NCBI GenBank assembly: GCA_964020155.1 | Contig: OZ026557.1 | Location: forward strand, 3,032,501-3,096,500 | DNA from: Chondrilla cf. caribensis | Lineage: Eukaryota; Porifera; Demospongiae; Chondrillida; Chondrillidae | Reading direction: 5' to 3' | Length of the DNA stretch: 64,000 nt | In this document: one piece after another, positions 35,600-45,685 of the stretch | Layout: each line of letters starts with the position of its first letter | Position numbering within the stretch: position 1 is the stretch's first letter | The notes under the pieces: model-generated | Told to the model about the DNA's origin: nothing | What the model saw: only the letters and a program-made list of their open reading frames with translations | Databases searched by the model: none | Position numbers and translations under genes: made by a program

Positions 35600-37600
35600 T
35601 TTGAAGCCCTCACCTCGTTCATCACTTCTTTTTTGGAGCCTCCCTGGTCGCTTTAGATAAGCCTGATGGAGGTGTGAGGCCCATTGCAGTTGGGTGCACC
35701 CTCAGACGTTTGGTTAGCAAGTGTGCCTGCAGACATGTCAAGGAAGCCATGAGTTCCCTTCTTCGTCCCTTACAGCTTGGTTTTGGAATACCCCTAGGAG
35801 CTGAGGCTGCTGCTCATGCTGCTCGACTATATTTGCAGAATCTCCTTCCTGGATGCATACTTTTGAAGCTAGATTTTGCAAATGCTTTCAATTCCATTCG
35901 CCGGGATAAGGTTTTTGCTGCTGTGGATGATATGGTTTCTGAACTGCTCCCTTTAGTTCATTCAGCATACAGCAAACCACCATCTTTGTTCTTTGGTGAC
36001 AAGATAGTTCAGTCATGTGAAGGTGTACAGCAGGGTGACCCTCTGTTTGGCTATCCACGAATGACACAGTCGTTGACATCTGAAATTAAAGTGTTTTATC
36101 TCGATAACGGGACCTTGGGTGGCCAGCTGAATGATGTTCTTAGTGATTTGGAGGTAGTAGTGAGACAAGCAGAGGAGCTGGGATTGCGGCTCAACCGGGA
36201 GAAATGTGAGTTGATTGGTGTTGATGATGATACCCTGAAGAAGTCACTTTCTATGGCTCCAGGACTTAGAATAGTTGATCCAGAATTTGCCACCTTGTTG
36301 GACTCCCCAATCGGAGATGTTAAAGGGATTGAAGAAGTTATTGAGATCAAAACTGAAGCACTACGTGATATGGGAAGATGGCTTCAACACCTACAAGCCC
36401 ATGCATGATGCCCTGTGTCTCCTGAAACATGCATTTGCCTTACCAAAGCTGCTGTACATTCTTCACAGTGCCCCCTGTTTTCTATCTACTAAGCTACAAG
36501 TCTTTGATGCTGTCCCGTGTTCCATTCTTAGTGAAATCACTAACGTTGACATTCATGTAGAAGATCAAGCTTGGTCACAAGCATCTCTTCCTGTAAAGTT
36601 TGGTGGTCTGGGTGTTAGGAGTGCTGCTATGCTTGTACATTCTGCCTTTTTGGCTTCTGCTGCTGGCGCATCCACCCTTGTCCAACAACTACTTTCTGCT
36701 AGGTTACAAGCAGTTACCAACACTACTCTGGAAAAAGGCCTCGAAGCTTGGAAGCAAGGGCACAACAAACCTCCACCACCTGTCTCAGAGTCTTCCAAAC
36801 AGAAGAGTTGGGATGCACTACACATTGAATCAAAATTTGATTCCATACTTGAATCTGCCCCAGATGCCACTGCTCGTGCCCGAATTGAAGCTGCTGCAAG
36901 ACCAGAATCCGGTGCATGGCTTCATGCCCTCCCTGTGTCCTCTCTAGGCCTAAGGATGGATGATGAAGTAGTTCATGTAGCTACTGGTTTGAGATTAGGG
37001 GTGTCACTTTGCCATCTTCACAAGGGCCATCAATGTGATGCTCAGGTGGACCATTTGGCTATCCATGGGTTGAGTTTCAGGCAAAGTCAAGGTGGTTTTT
37101 CTCGACATACTGCCATCAACGACATCATTAAACGTTCTCTTGCAACAGCTAAGGTGCCATCCCTTCTTGAGCCATCAGGAATCTCCCAGTCAGATGGAAA
37201 GCGACCCGATGCTGCTATATACCACTATTCCTTGAAGCGAGGCCGTATTTTAGTGTGGGATGCAACATGCCCAGACACCTTTGCCCATCACATTCCTCCA
37301 TCATCCTAAATGGGCCTGGTGCTGTAGCCAAATGTGCAGAACGGCTAAAGATAGAGAAGTACAAGGACATTGCTGCCACACATCTTTTGTCCCCATTGGA
37401 ATTGAAACCACAGGGGTTATAGGCTCCGAGGCCAAAAACTTCCTGCACGAGCTGGCCCTACGACTCAAGGCGGAGACAGGAGAGCGGAGATCACACCACT
37501 ACCTGCGTGGCTGTTCAAAGGGGAATGCGGTATCAGTCCTGGGGTCAAGTGATGACTTCCATGATGATTTCATTATTTTCTAATTTCTTATTTACACTTA
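35600..37600 (+). pseudogene. Element E3: broken YLDD-type non-LTR element
   Basis: Starts within the segment equivalent to E2 residue ~350 and runs to near the C-terminus. Frames are 35674-36408, 36275-37309 and a third to 37583, so at least two frameshifts have occurred. RT motifs: LDFANAFNSIRRD is intact; VQQGDPL is followed by a deletion; the catalytic YLDD reads YLDN. The CCHC-like and KRPD...WDAT endonuclease region is still readable. It is opposite in orientation to E2, E5 and E6 and lacks the normal 3' tail, ending in an (ATT)n tract at 37600-37625. It is a separate subfamily from E2. Confidence 0.85.
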
Positions 37601-37628
37601 TTATTATTATTATTATTATTATTACGTG
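37601..37628. repeat. (TTA)n tract
   Basis: Eight or so units after the E3 coding remnant; its orientation is opposite to that expected for the 3' end of E3. Confidence 0.85.
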
Positions 37629-37668
37629 TTATTCAATAATATAATCACTCTTTTAGTATATTGTACAT

Positions 37669-37858
37669 GTTGACACATTTTGCAATTCTCTTGAGCAGAA
37701 AGCTGCACAAGAAGCAGGAGGCACAGCATAGCACAGAATATGCGTGTATCACATGCAGAGATACATGCATATTCATAATGCATGTTCTCTGCATGTGTTG
37801 CTGTGCCTCCTGCTTCTTGTGCAGCTTTCTGCTTAAGAGAATTGCAAAATGTGTCAAC
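37669..37858. repeat. 60-bp inverted duplication within E5
   Basis: 37669-37728 and 37799-37858 are complementary over 60 bp with very few mismatches, with a 70-bp centre. Both copies encode part of the same CVDTFCNSLKQKAAQEAGG segment. Confidence 0.8.
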
Positions 37859-38498
37859 ACATGCGGCATCCCATACCAAGGATCTCCTCTTGGACCATGG
37901 AATTGTGGTTACCCCATCTGGACACTTTCCATCTGCCCTGTAAAGGCCAGATGGTTCCAGTCTACTGTTGACCTTTGCAGCAGTCAAGGAGCGATGGATA
38001 ATCTCATTTAATGTCTGATGTCGTGAAGTTTTTCCTTGGCTTGATCTACAACTCAGGCCATGGTGGCCATAGTGATCAATGTCTTTACCACAGTGACAAC
38101 AAGTGTGAGGCAGACATAAAGGTGCCCCTATCCTCAGGCCTATGTTATCCGGATGGTATAATTTATCATATGCAGTCCAAGGGAGGAGACAGGCCATGCA
38201 CCAAATTCCGTAGAGGCAGCTGCTAGCAGTCGGGATTTCTCCACTTGGTCTTCACACCTGGACAGAAGGGTTTCATAAAGGTGGGCTACTTTAGGCTTGT
38301 CCCAAGGCTTGTCTGGTGATTACGACTTGTTGGGAGGGGGTCTCTGCTGGTAGACCACTCTTCCAGGTTGAAAGAGCAGAGTACCATTCACTATATGAGA
38401 TGGATGATAGATTGACAGGCAGAAGCTGGTGCATGAGTCCAGATTCTCCATCAGCAGATGCCAAAAAGGCCCACGGTGCAAGATTGGAGGCACTCTGG
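37669..38498 (-). mobile_element. Element E5: truncated YLDD-type element, mirror of E4
   Basis: Minus-strand sequence starts at 38498, immediately after a TAA tract, at the same codon where E4 starts. It shares E4-specific changes, such as the damaged TAYDKLYHPDNIGLRIG region and CPDG. The frame is broken. Coding stops near 37729 in a self-inverted duplication (37669-37728 versus 37799-37858). The missing tail probably lies at 35255-35420, beyond E3. Confidence 0.8.

Positions 38499-38551
<53 letters not shown>
38499..38551. repeat. (TTA)n tract between E5 and E2
   Basis: About 17 units, forming the 3' end of E2 and the 5' boundary of E5 on the minus strand. Confidence 0.9.
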
Positions 38552-38552
<1 letters not shown>

Positions 38553-41500
38553 ATGATGTGTGGTGGTGATATAAAAATAATGATAAGTAATGATATAATT
38601 ATTACACTGATATTTACAATTAAATAAAAGACACATAAGTTATGCATATATACGTATACACATATTTTACAATTAAATAAAATAAATATAATAATAATGA
38701 TTACAATAATAATAAAAACACTACATACAGCTAAATAAAATCCTCACTATTACAATCATTATATTTATTAATGAGAGAACCCATCACGGAGGTTGAATTT
38801 CCAACCTGTATTGCAACTGAGAGACGCTGTAGCAAGTACATAAATGAGTTGGGATCACCAGTGCACGATCTTAAGCGTCTCCCGAGATCATGGAGAAAAC
38901 ACATGGAATCAGAGCCTATAGTACCACTGGTTTCGAAAGCAATCGGCTGGAAGATATAAACATGATCCAGGTGAGCGTACTTTTTGACCTTTTCCGTCTC
39001 TGCATGTGTTGCCGCGCCTCCTGCTTCTTGTGCAGCTTTCTGCTTAAGAGAATGGCAAAATGTGTCAACACATGTGGCATCCCATACCAAGGATCTCCCC
39101 TTGGACCATGGAATTGTGGTTACCCCATCTGGACGCTTTCCATCTGCCCTGTAAAGGCCAGATGGTTCCAGTCTACTGGGGACCTTTGCAGCAGTCAAGG
39201 AGCGATGGATAATCTCATTCAATGACTGATGTCGCGAAGTTCTTCCTTGGCTTGATCTACAACTCAGGCCATGGCGGCCATAGTGATCTACGTCTTTACC
39301 ACAGTGACAACAAGTGTGAGGCAGGCATAAAGGTGCACCTATCCTCAGGCCTATAGCTATCCGGATGGTATCATTTGTCATACGCAGTCCAAGGGAGGAT
39401 ACAGGCGGGGCGTTAAGCCAGGCACCAGATTCCCTAGAGGCAGCTGCTAGCAGTCGGGATTTCTCCACTTGGTCTTCACACCTGGACAGAAGGGTGTCAT
39501 AAAGGTGGTCTACTTTAGGCTTGTCCCAAGACTTCTGACGATTTCGACTTGTTGGGAGGGGGGTCTCTGCTGGTAGACCACTCTTCCAGGCTGAAAGAGC
39601 AGAGTACCATTCACTATATGAGATGGATGACAGATTGGCAGGCAGAAGCTGGCGCATGAGTCCAGAGGCTCCATCAGCAGATGCCAAAAAGGCCGATGGT
39701 GCAAGATTGGAGGCACTCCGGAACCCAAGACCACCAGCGTTAACAGGAAGAGTTGCCTGCAACCATGATGAGTCTCCTGGATTAAAATTAATGTTGGTAA
39801 TTCTTGAAACGATGGACATTAGGAGACTGTCCCAAGATGTCAAGAGTGGAGATAAAAAAGCAGGAGACGTCCGAAGAATGTGCAGAAGCTTAGGGATAGC
39901 AAATGAATGGCGCAGAATGGTGATAGCATCGTGTGTTTGTAGGTGACAGAGACGTTCACCTATCAACTTCAGTTGAGCAATTTGAAATTCCAAACATGCG
40001 GCCATTGCCCCACTGCTAAGGGGAGAACCTAAAAGTAATGCTTGATGGGTATCAATACACTGAAGCCCAGGAAAAGCAGAGAGAACATCGCCAACTGCAG
40101 ACTGGTCACATGATATTATCTCTGACTTAACAATGTTAAGGTGAAGGCCTAAGGATTGCCCTTCATCTTCAATTCTGTGTAAGTCGGATTGCAGGTCTTT
40201 GAGATTACCACCAATTGTACCGTCATCAAGGTAGAATACATTGAATTCTGATGATAAACTGGATACTAGATCATGAATGGTAAGACTAAACAACATTGGG
40301 CCTATAGGATCACCCTGTTGAATTCCCTCTGCTGAGAGAACTTGAACATCATCCCATAAAAGAATTGATGGAGAGGAATAGGCTGAGTGTATAAAAGGCA
40401 GTAAGTCTGGAATATATTCTTTAACTGCTTTAATCATCTTGTCCCTTCGAATAGTGTTGAAGGCATTTCGAAAATCCACCTTCACCATAGCTTTGTCAGA
40501 TGGTAAATGGTTTAGATACACTCGGCTGGCATGGACAGCTGCCTCAGTTCCCCCAGCAATTCCAAAGCCCAGTTGATGAGGAGACAGTAGCTGTGGGATG
40601 GATTGAAGGGCATGCACACAAGCACACTTGGAGGCAAGCCTTCTCATGGTGCAACCTACAGCTATTGGGCGAATACCACCACTTTTCTTTGAAAGAGCAG
40701 TCAGATTTGCACCAAAAAAGAGTGGGCGTATGACAGGTGGAGTTCGACCTTCAAGAATCAGCACCATAAGGCTTACTAGGCTTGATAAAAGAGATGCTCC
40801 CCCATCCCCGGCTGTAGGACCAGTTAGGTCTTTAAGATGTTGTGGAAGTAAACCATCCATACCTCCCCCTGAACCACTAGGAAATGATCTAATTGCCTTC
40901 ACTATAACTTGAACATCAATTTGGAATGGCAAGGGAGCCAAACATTTCAACGCATCTATGTTGGAGTCAGAGGGAGCAGGTGGATGCTTTGACCTGAGGG
41001 CATCAAGCGTTTGACTATTGCACTCAGCAATTGCATCCTCACTACATGCCAACCTCACTGCACCCCGATAATCACCCTCTTCCAACTTACTGGAGACTCT
41101 GGTAGCCAGCTGCTCCATCTGGTTACGGCGTCTAGAATTCCTGGAAGGTTGAACATCAGGCAGCTCGAAGTTTGGTGGTTCATGGGACTCTTGGGATACT
41201 TGCCTGTTGACTAACGTCGATAAACTCCAACGCTTGCCGCCTCTCCGGGGGGTGTGTAGGCACTTCTTAGGAAAGTACAATAATCTCAACCAGGATGGGA
41301 GGTCGTTACGGGACACCACCTGTTCTACTAATATGGCAAGCTTTCTTGCTACTGTCACTCTAGACAGGCGAGGGATTCGCTTCAAAACTTTCCTGGGTTG
41401 GCTCAGAAATCGTAGTAACGATTCGACCTCGGCGTCAAGATCGACGGAGGAGCTGGAACTGCCACCAATGGTGCCATCCGAAGCTTGTGAACGAGATTGA

Positions 41501-41771
41501 CTGGAGGGACTTCTTTGTCGCGAATCAGTTAGTGCTGTTTCAGCAAGTACAAAGTGATCAGCAGACGGCGTTTGACGAGATGACTCAGAAATCGGCACTT
41601 GACAGGATCGTGAGTTCTCACATCGACTAGGATTCAATAGCGATGGCCTGCAATCAATACAGGGGAGCCCTTTCTTCACGCATTGGCATCTGATACATTT
41701 ACCATTTTTCATACAAGGGCAACAACGTGAACTTGATTGAGATCGGCAAAGCGGCGCTGCCGCCATTTTTT
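38552..41771 (-). mobile_element. Element E2: apparently full-length YLDD-type non-LTR retrotransposon
   Basis: Flanked on both sides by long TAA tracts. On the minus strand the element has only five A residues between TAA units and its ATG (41766), a single intact ORF, and a ~180-bp 3' untranslated region ending CACCACACATCATAT before TAA units. The structure fits an R4/Dong-like element with TAA target preference and no separate 5' untranslated region. Confidence 0.8.
38731..41766 (-). CDS. E2 polyprotein: CXC-like zinc region, reverse transcriptase, restriction-like endonuclease
   Basis: Single ORF of 1011 residues. Residues 15-55 are Cys-rich (C-x-C-x5-C-x2-C-x-C-x6-C-x2-C), like a CXC DNA-binding motif. 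A Ser/Arg-rich stretch follows to about 100. RT: GGIRPIAVG (364-371), motif A KVDFRNAFNTIRR with Asp431, motif B QQGDP (483-487), motif C YLDD (512-515). The C-terminal part has a CCHC-type knuckle (CHCGKDVDHYGRHGLSC, Cys820-836) and KRPDG (Asp880) followed by VWDAT (Asp896), the PD...D spacing of restriction-like endonucleases in R2/R4-group elements. All catalytic positions are present, so it could be active. No second ORF and no apurinic endonuclease domain. Confidence 0.88.
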   Translation of the reverse strand: MAAAPLCRSQSSSRCCPCMKNGKCIRCQCVKKGLPCIDCRPSLLNPSRCENSRSCQVPISESSRQTPSADHFVLAETALTDSRQRSPSSQSRSQASDGTIGGSSSSSVDLDAEVESLLRFLSQPRKVLKRIPRLSRVTVARKLAILVEQVVSRNDLPSWLRLLYFPKKCLHTPRRGGKRWSLSTLVNRQVSQESHEPPNFELPDVQPSRNSRRRNQMEQLATRVSSKLEEGDYRGAVRLACSEDAIAECNSQTLDALRSKHPPAPSDSNIDALKCLAPLPFQIDVQVIVKAIRSFPSGSGGGMDGLLPQHLKDLTGPTAGDGGASLLSSLVSLMVLILEGRTPPVIRPLFFGANLTALSKKSGGIRPIAVGCTMRRLASKCACVHALQSIPQLLSPHQLGFGIAGGTEAAVHASRVYLNHLPSDKAMVKVDFRNAFNTIRRDKMIKAVKEYIPDLLPFIHSAYSSPSILLWDDVQVLSAEGIQQGDPIGPMLFSLTIHDLVSSLSSEFNVFYLDDGTIGGNLKDLQSDLHRIEDEGQSLGLHLNIVKSEIISCDQSAVGDVLSAFPGLQCIDTHQALLLGSPLSSGAMAACLEFQIAQLKLIGERLCHLQTHDAITILRHSFAIPKLLHILRTSPAFLSPLLTSWDSLLMSIVSRITNINFNPGDSSWLQATLPVNAGGLGFRSASNLAPSAFLASADGASGLMRQLLPANLSSISYSEWYSALSAWKSGLPAETPLPTSRNRQKSWDKPKVDHLYDTLLSRCEDQVEKSRLLAAASRESGAWLNAPPVSSLGLRMTNDTIRIAIGLRIGAPLCLPHTCCHCGKDVDHYGRHGLSCRSSQGRTSRHQSLNEIIHRSLTAAKVPSRLEPSGLYRADGKRPDGVTTIPWSKGRSLVWDATCVDTFCHSLKQKAAQEAGGAATHAETEKVKKYAHLDHVYIFQPIAFETSGTIGSDSMCFLHDLGRRLRSCTGDPNSFMYLLQRLSVAIQVGNSTSVMGSLINKYNDCNSEDFI

Positions 41772-41808
41772 ATTATTATTATTATTATAATTATTATTAT
41801 TATTATTA

Positions 41809-41865
<57 letters not shown>

Positions 41866-41877
41866 ATTATTATTATG
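41772..41877. repeat. Long (TTA)n tract upstream of E2
   Basis: Over 30 units with a few A/T interruptions; the longest TAA tract in the window, joining E6 to the start codon side of E2. Confidence 0.9.
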
Positions 41878-41879
41878 AT

Positions 41880-42545
41880 ATTAAATACACAATGTAAATA
41901 AAAAGTGACTAACATGGGATAAATATCATTAAATGTAATTAAATAAATGAAATATAATAATAATAATTACAATAATATTATAACCACAAAAACAAAATAT
42001 GCAAATATACAACATAATAGAGTTAGTCCACCTTTGTACCATATGGCACATGTGTCCCAAGGATGGACAAAGCATTGCCCCGCTGGATGGCGATAGAAAG
42101 TTGCTGTGTCAGGTAGAAGTGGGACTTCTCTTCACTGGTAATCCAAGGAAGTCATAAGATGAATCACCTGGTTGAGTTCATTGTGTCTCGAGTGTCTCCC
42201 TTGACTTTTCCTGCAAGACAGACCATGAGTGCCCATCATGGATACCTCGCTTCCACAGTGAAGGCATTGATGTGGTTGGCAAAGTGGGTGACCCAGTCTT
42301 AGGCCGACAGCTACTCGAATGGTTTCATCACTCATCCTAAGGCCCAATGATGTCACCGGTATAGCATTTAACCAGGCTCCAGATTCCTTGGTTGAGGAGG
42401 CAAGTAGGCGAGCCTTAGTATGTAGGTTGCTTGCATTGGAGATCAAAGAATCAAATCTATGGTGCACTCTAGGCTGGTCCCAAGCCTTCTGCTGGTGGGT
42501 GTTAGCAGGAGATGGTGGTGAAGTGTCCTTAGGTAGATTCTCTTT
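41880..42545 (-). pseudogene. Element E6: fragment of a third YLDD-type subfamily
   Basis: Minus-strand frame from about 42540 encodes the equivalent of E2 residues ~740-855, including ESGAWLNAIPVTSLGLRM and a CCHC-like region (CLHCGSEVSMMGTHGLSC). It then jumps to the C-terminal segment (a degraded LSIAIQRGNALSILGT equivalent near 42080), so the endonuclease core is deleted. A tail follows to the TAA tract. The upstream end at 42545 joins the dispersed ~300-bp repeat. Confidence 0.75.
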
Positions 42546-44411
42546 GATTTTGAACGAAATTGAGTGTAGCGTGATATAGTGTCATCATAGCAGAGTAAGT
42601 TGTAATGATGCTGAATCCCTAAAATTCTCCCCATTTCTTGGAATAAGTGATGATTTGGTGTTAAAGAAGATTGTTTGCTCCAAATGACCATTGCAATTGG
42701 AAGTCTTCCATGTAGGGTCAAAAGTGTCAAGTGAAAGATATTCATTTGAGTTGAAATATCAAAGTTGTGAGTCATGTGCCCTATAATGTTATGGCATCAT
42801 CACTATAGCACTTGTGTGGGTTCCACATCATGTTTCAGCATGTAACATTTTTAAAAAAAATGTTTATGTCACATGGAGTGGGCAGTTATAAATTTGAATC
42901 TATCAAGGTACAGAATGAAAGAGTATACTGTTAAAATATACCACATTTGTAGATTTACATGTTTGGCAGTACTATATTATGTGCTCATTGTGTACACTAC
43001 AATGCTATACCCCTATGGGTATTATGCAACATGTTTATCAAAATAATGAAATGGGGCACCGATCGAGTGAATGATATTCATTTGAGTCTTTTGGACTTTG
43101 ATTCTCTACAATTTGAAAGAGAAACTTGTGTAAATAGTGCATTTCTACATACAATGCCCTCATAACAGGGGTATGCAGTGTAAAACTTGATCATGCATAT
43201 GATTGTCCTTGTATTTTACTTTGTGACTACGTATATTTCCAAGAATTATTATTATGACCACTGACCATTATTACAAAGGACTGTCGCTCAACGGTTGAAA
43301 GCTCTAGCCTCACAAAGCTGGTGTGAGTATAGGGTATAGATAGGGCTCCATAGTTGAAACTGAGTCCTTCATTGGCAATACAGCCACTGTCCAAATTCTC
43401 ATGCATGAATCGGAATTTGTTAATGTATTTGGACACTTCGTTCTTGGTTCCCTAGCATGACAAGAATAGCTACTGTAATCATCTACTTTTCAGACCGAAG
43501 TGGCAGTGATACGAGTGTGACACCAGCCAAGTTTATAGCCCTGGATGCACTTAGCCTATGAGAATGGATGCGGGAATTCTCATGGTGGCCAACTTGGGAT
43601 GCCGCACCTATACTAACACATTTCAAATTTTGATGACATAATAATTATTATATACAGGTATCAAATGTGCCTGCATAATATGTGTAGAAGTAGAATTGAA
43701 TGTAGTGTGTTATAGTTCATTGTAACAAATCAATCCATTCCTGACATGCATTCCATTCTCTAAGAATACAGGATAATGTGGTGTGAAACCAGGTTGTTTG
43801 TCTTGTGGTACATTATATTCCTTTTAGTCCTTTTTAGTCAAAATTACATTGTTGTGAATATCTATAATATTTTTTGGCATCATCAGAATCTCACTTACAT
43901 GAGATTCACATCATTATATACATTGCTATATTTATACAGAGTACATGACATTTATGATGAAATTCTATTAATTTTCCATTATCAGTAACTCTAACTGTAA
44001 TCAATATCCCTGACACCAGTCCACTTCTTGGAATTATTCATCATGTGATTTAGAAACCAGAATCTGACGCTGATCTCCAGGGATATGGGGTTAAGTAGTC
44101 TGACTGACCTTATACTATATTATACTTCCTTTCAGTCAACATTATGTAGTTGCGAATCCATATAGAATCTTTCATGACATCATGCCAATTGTGTTTGTCA
44201 CATAGATTCATGAACCCTGCAACCTTACAGCTTCAATAGATACATGTGTTTACGTAAATGCGCATCAAACAGTATTTATATGGGTGTGTCCTTATTTCAA
44301 GGGTCCTACCAAAATATTAATATTTGATCATCTATTCCAAGAAGTGTATTGCAATCAGGGGTATTGATTCTGTATTATTACCACTAACATTTGTGTAATG
44401 ATGTGATTTGA

Positions 44412-44632
44412 CAGCTATTGAAGCCTACATTGTACGTATTCACTCTAAAAATTATTGTGTATAGATCAAGGTTTGTGGTGATCAATACAATGGGTTTTCG
44501 CATCACTGAGAACAAACGAAACTGTAAAATCCTACAGGATGCAAATGACAGTGAAAATGGAGGACAATAGAAGAGTGATGAAAGTACACACGTCAACAAG
44601 ACAGGGCACTTTATTCTGAGGCAAAAACCAAG
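44412..44632 (+). repeat. Dispersed repeat shared with 11165-11400
   Basis: Shared blocks include GAAGCCTACATTGTA, ATGGGTTTTCGC, ATCCT-CAGGATGCAAATG and GAGGACAATAG in the same order. Non-coding. Confidence 0.65.
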
Positions 44633-45320
44633 TTTCATATAATATTATGTATCTTTGGTAATTTATAACACAAGTCACATATCTTGTGGGAATCCATTGA
44701 AACAGGTTGAAAAGGTGTCCATTACACAACAACCCACAACAGTTACGTGCATATATGAGGTGATTATCATGAACTAATCAGTTATCAATGCAGAATGACA
44801 CCTTTATCTCATCCTTTGTAGTCAAATGCAGGTGCTATTTCATCACTGAGTGCAATGTCATAGCTATGAATCCTTGTGTACTATACGCAATACAAAAATT
44901 TTTCGATAATAACGCATGTGTACATCTACTAATGAACTCAGAAGGTTGCGTATATCAGCTCATCTATGTTATCATAAAGAGGTCATTACAATCACGTTAT
45001 GGGAATACATGAAAGCACTGTTATGAAGTTGTTCATATAAGCCATATACGCATAGTGTGCATTATACTGAGAGTCAGCATATTGCAATGTGAAATCTCAT
45101 AAAGGACATTTGAAATACGAGTATACACCTCTTAAGTAGGAAATCAAGGACTTACATATAAAGGCATCCTCACTAGTCAATCTTGCTCTCCGCGTACGTG
45201 AGCACTTATACAGCCTATACGGCAGTGCTTTGCTGATAAATGTCTTTTCAAAAGGTGAAATGTTTGGATTAGAACTCTTTTTGCATGATCATCATCTGTT
45301 GACCAGTGACATTATGAACT

Positions 45321-45685
45321 TATTATCGACAGTGTCATCCTGTATTGCAACCAATTTTGTAAGAGCGTTATAAGTTATTGACAGGGTCATCCTGTATTGC
45401 AACCAATTTTGTAAGAATGTTATAGATTATCGACAGTGTCATCCTGTATTGCAACCAATTTTGTAAGAGCGCTATAAGTTATTGACAGGGTCATCCTGTA
45501 TTGCAACCAATTTTGTAAGAGCGTTATAAGTTATTGACAGTGTCATCCTGTATTGCAACCAATTTTGTAAGAGCGTTATAAGTTATTGACAGTGTCATCC
45601 TGTATTGCAACCAAATTTGTAAGAGCGTTATAAGTTATTGACAGTGTCATCCTGTATTGCAACCAATTTTGTAAGAGTATTATAA
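45321..45685. repeat. 52-bp minisatellite, seven copies
   Basis: The landmark TCATCCTG occurs at 45335, 45387, 45439, 45491, 45543, 45595 and 45647, exactly 52 bp apart. Units differ by only one to a few bases (GACAGTG versus GACAGGG, GCGTTATA versus GCGCTATA). Confidence 0.95.

Larger units (their letters stand above)
30100..43155 (-). repeat. Right arm of giant inverted repeat 2 (contains gene E)
   Basis: Mirror of 18490-28433 with arm-specific insertions: 30470-31036 (absent from the left arm but present near 17.64-17.70 kb), elements E3, E2 and E6. Strand is relative to the left arm. Confidence 0.75.

Noticed and set aside
45321..45685. CRISPR-like array (seven regular repeats)
   Set aside because: The whole 52-bp unit repeats without unique spacers, and the DNA is eukaryotic; it is a minisatellite.
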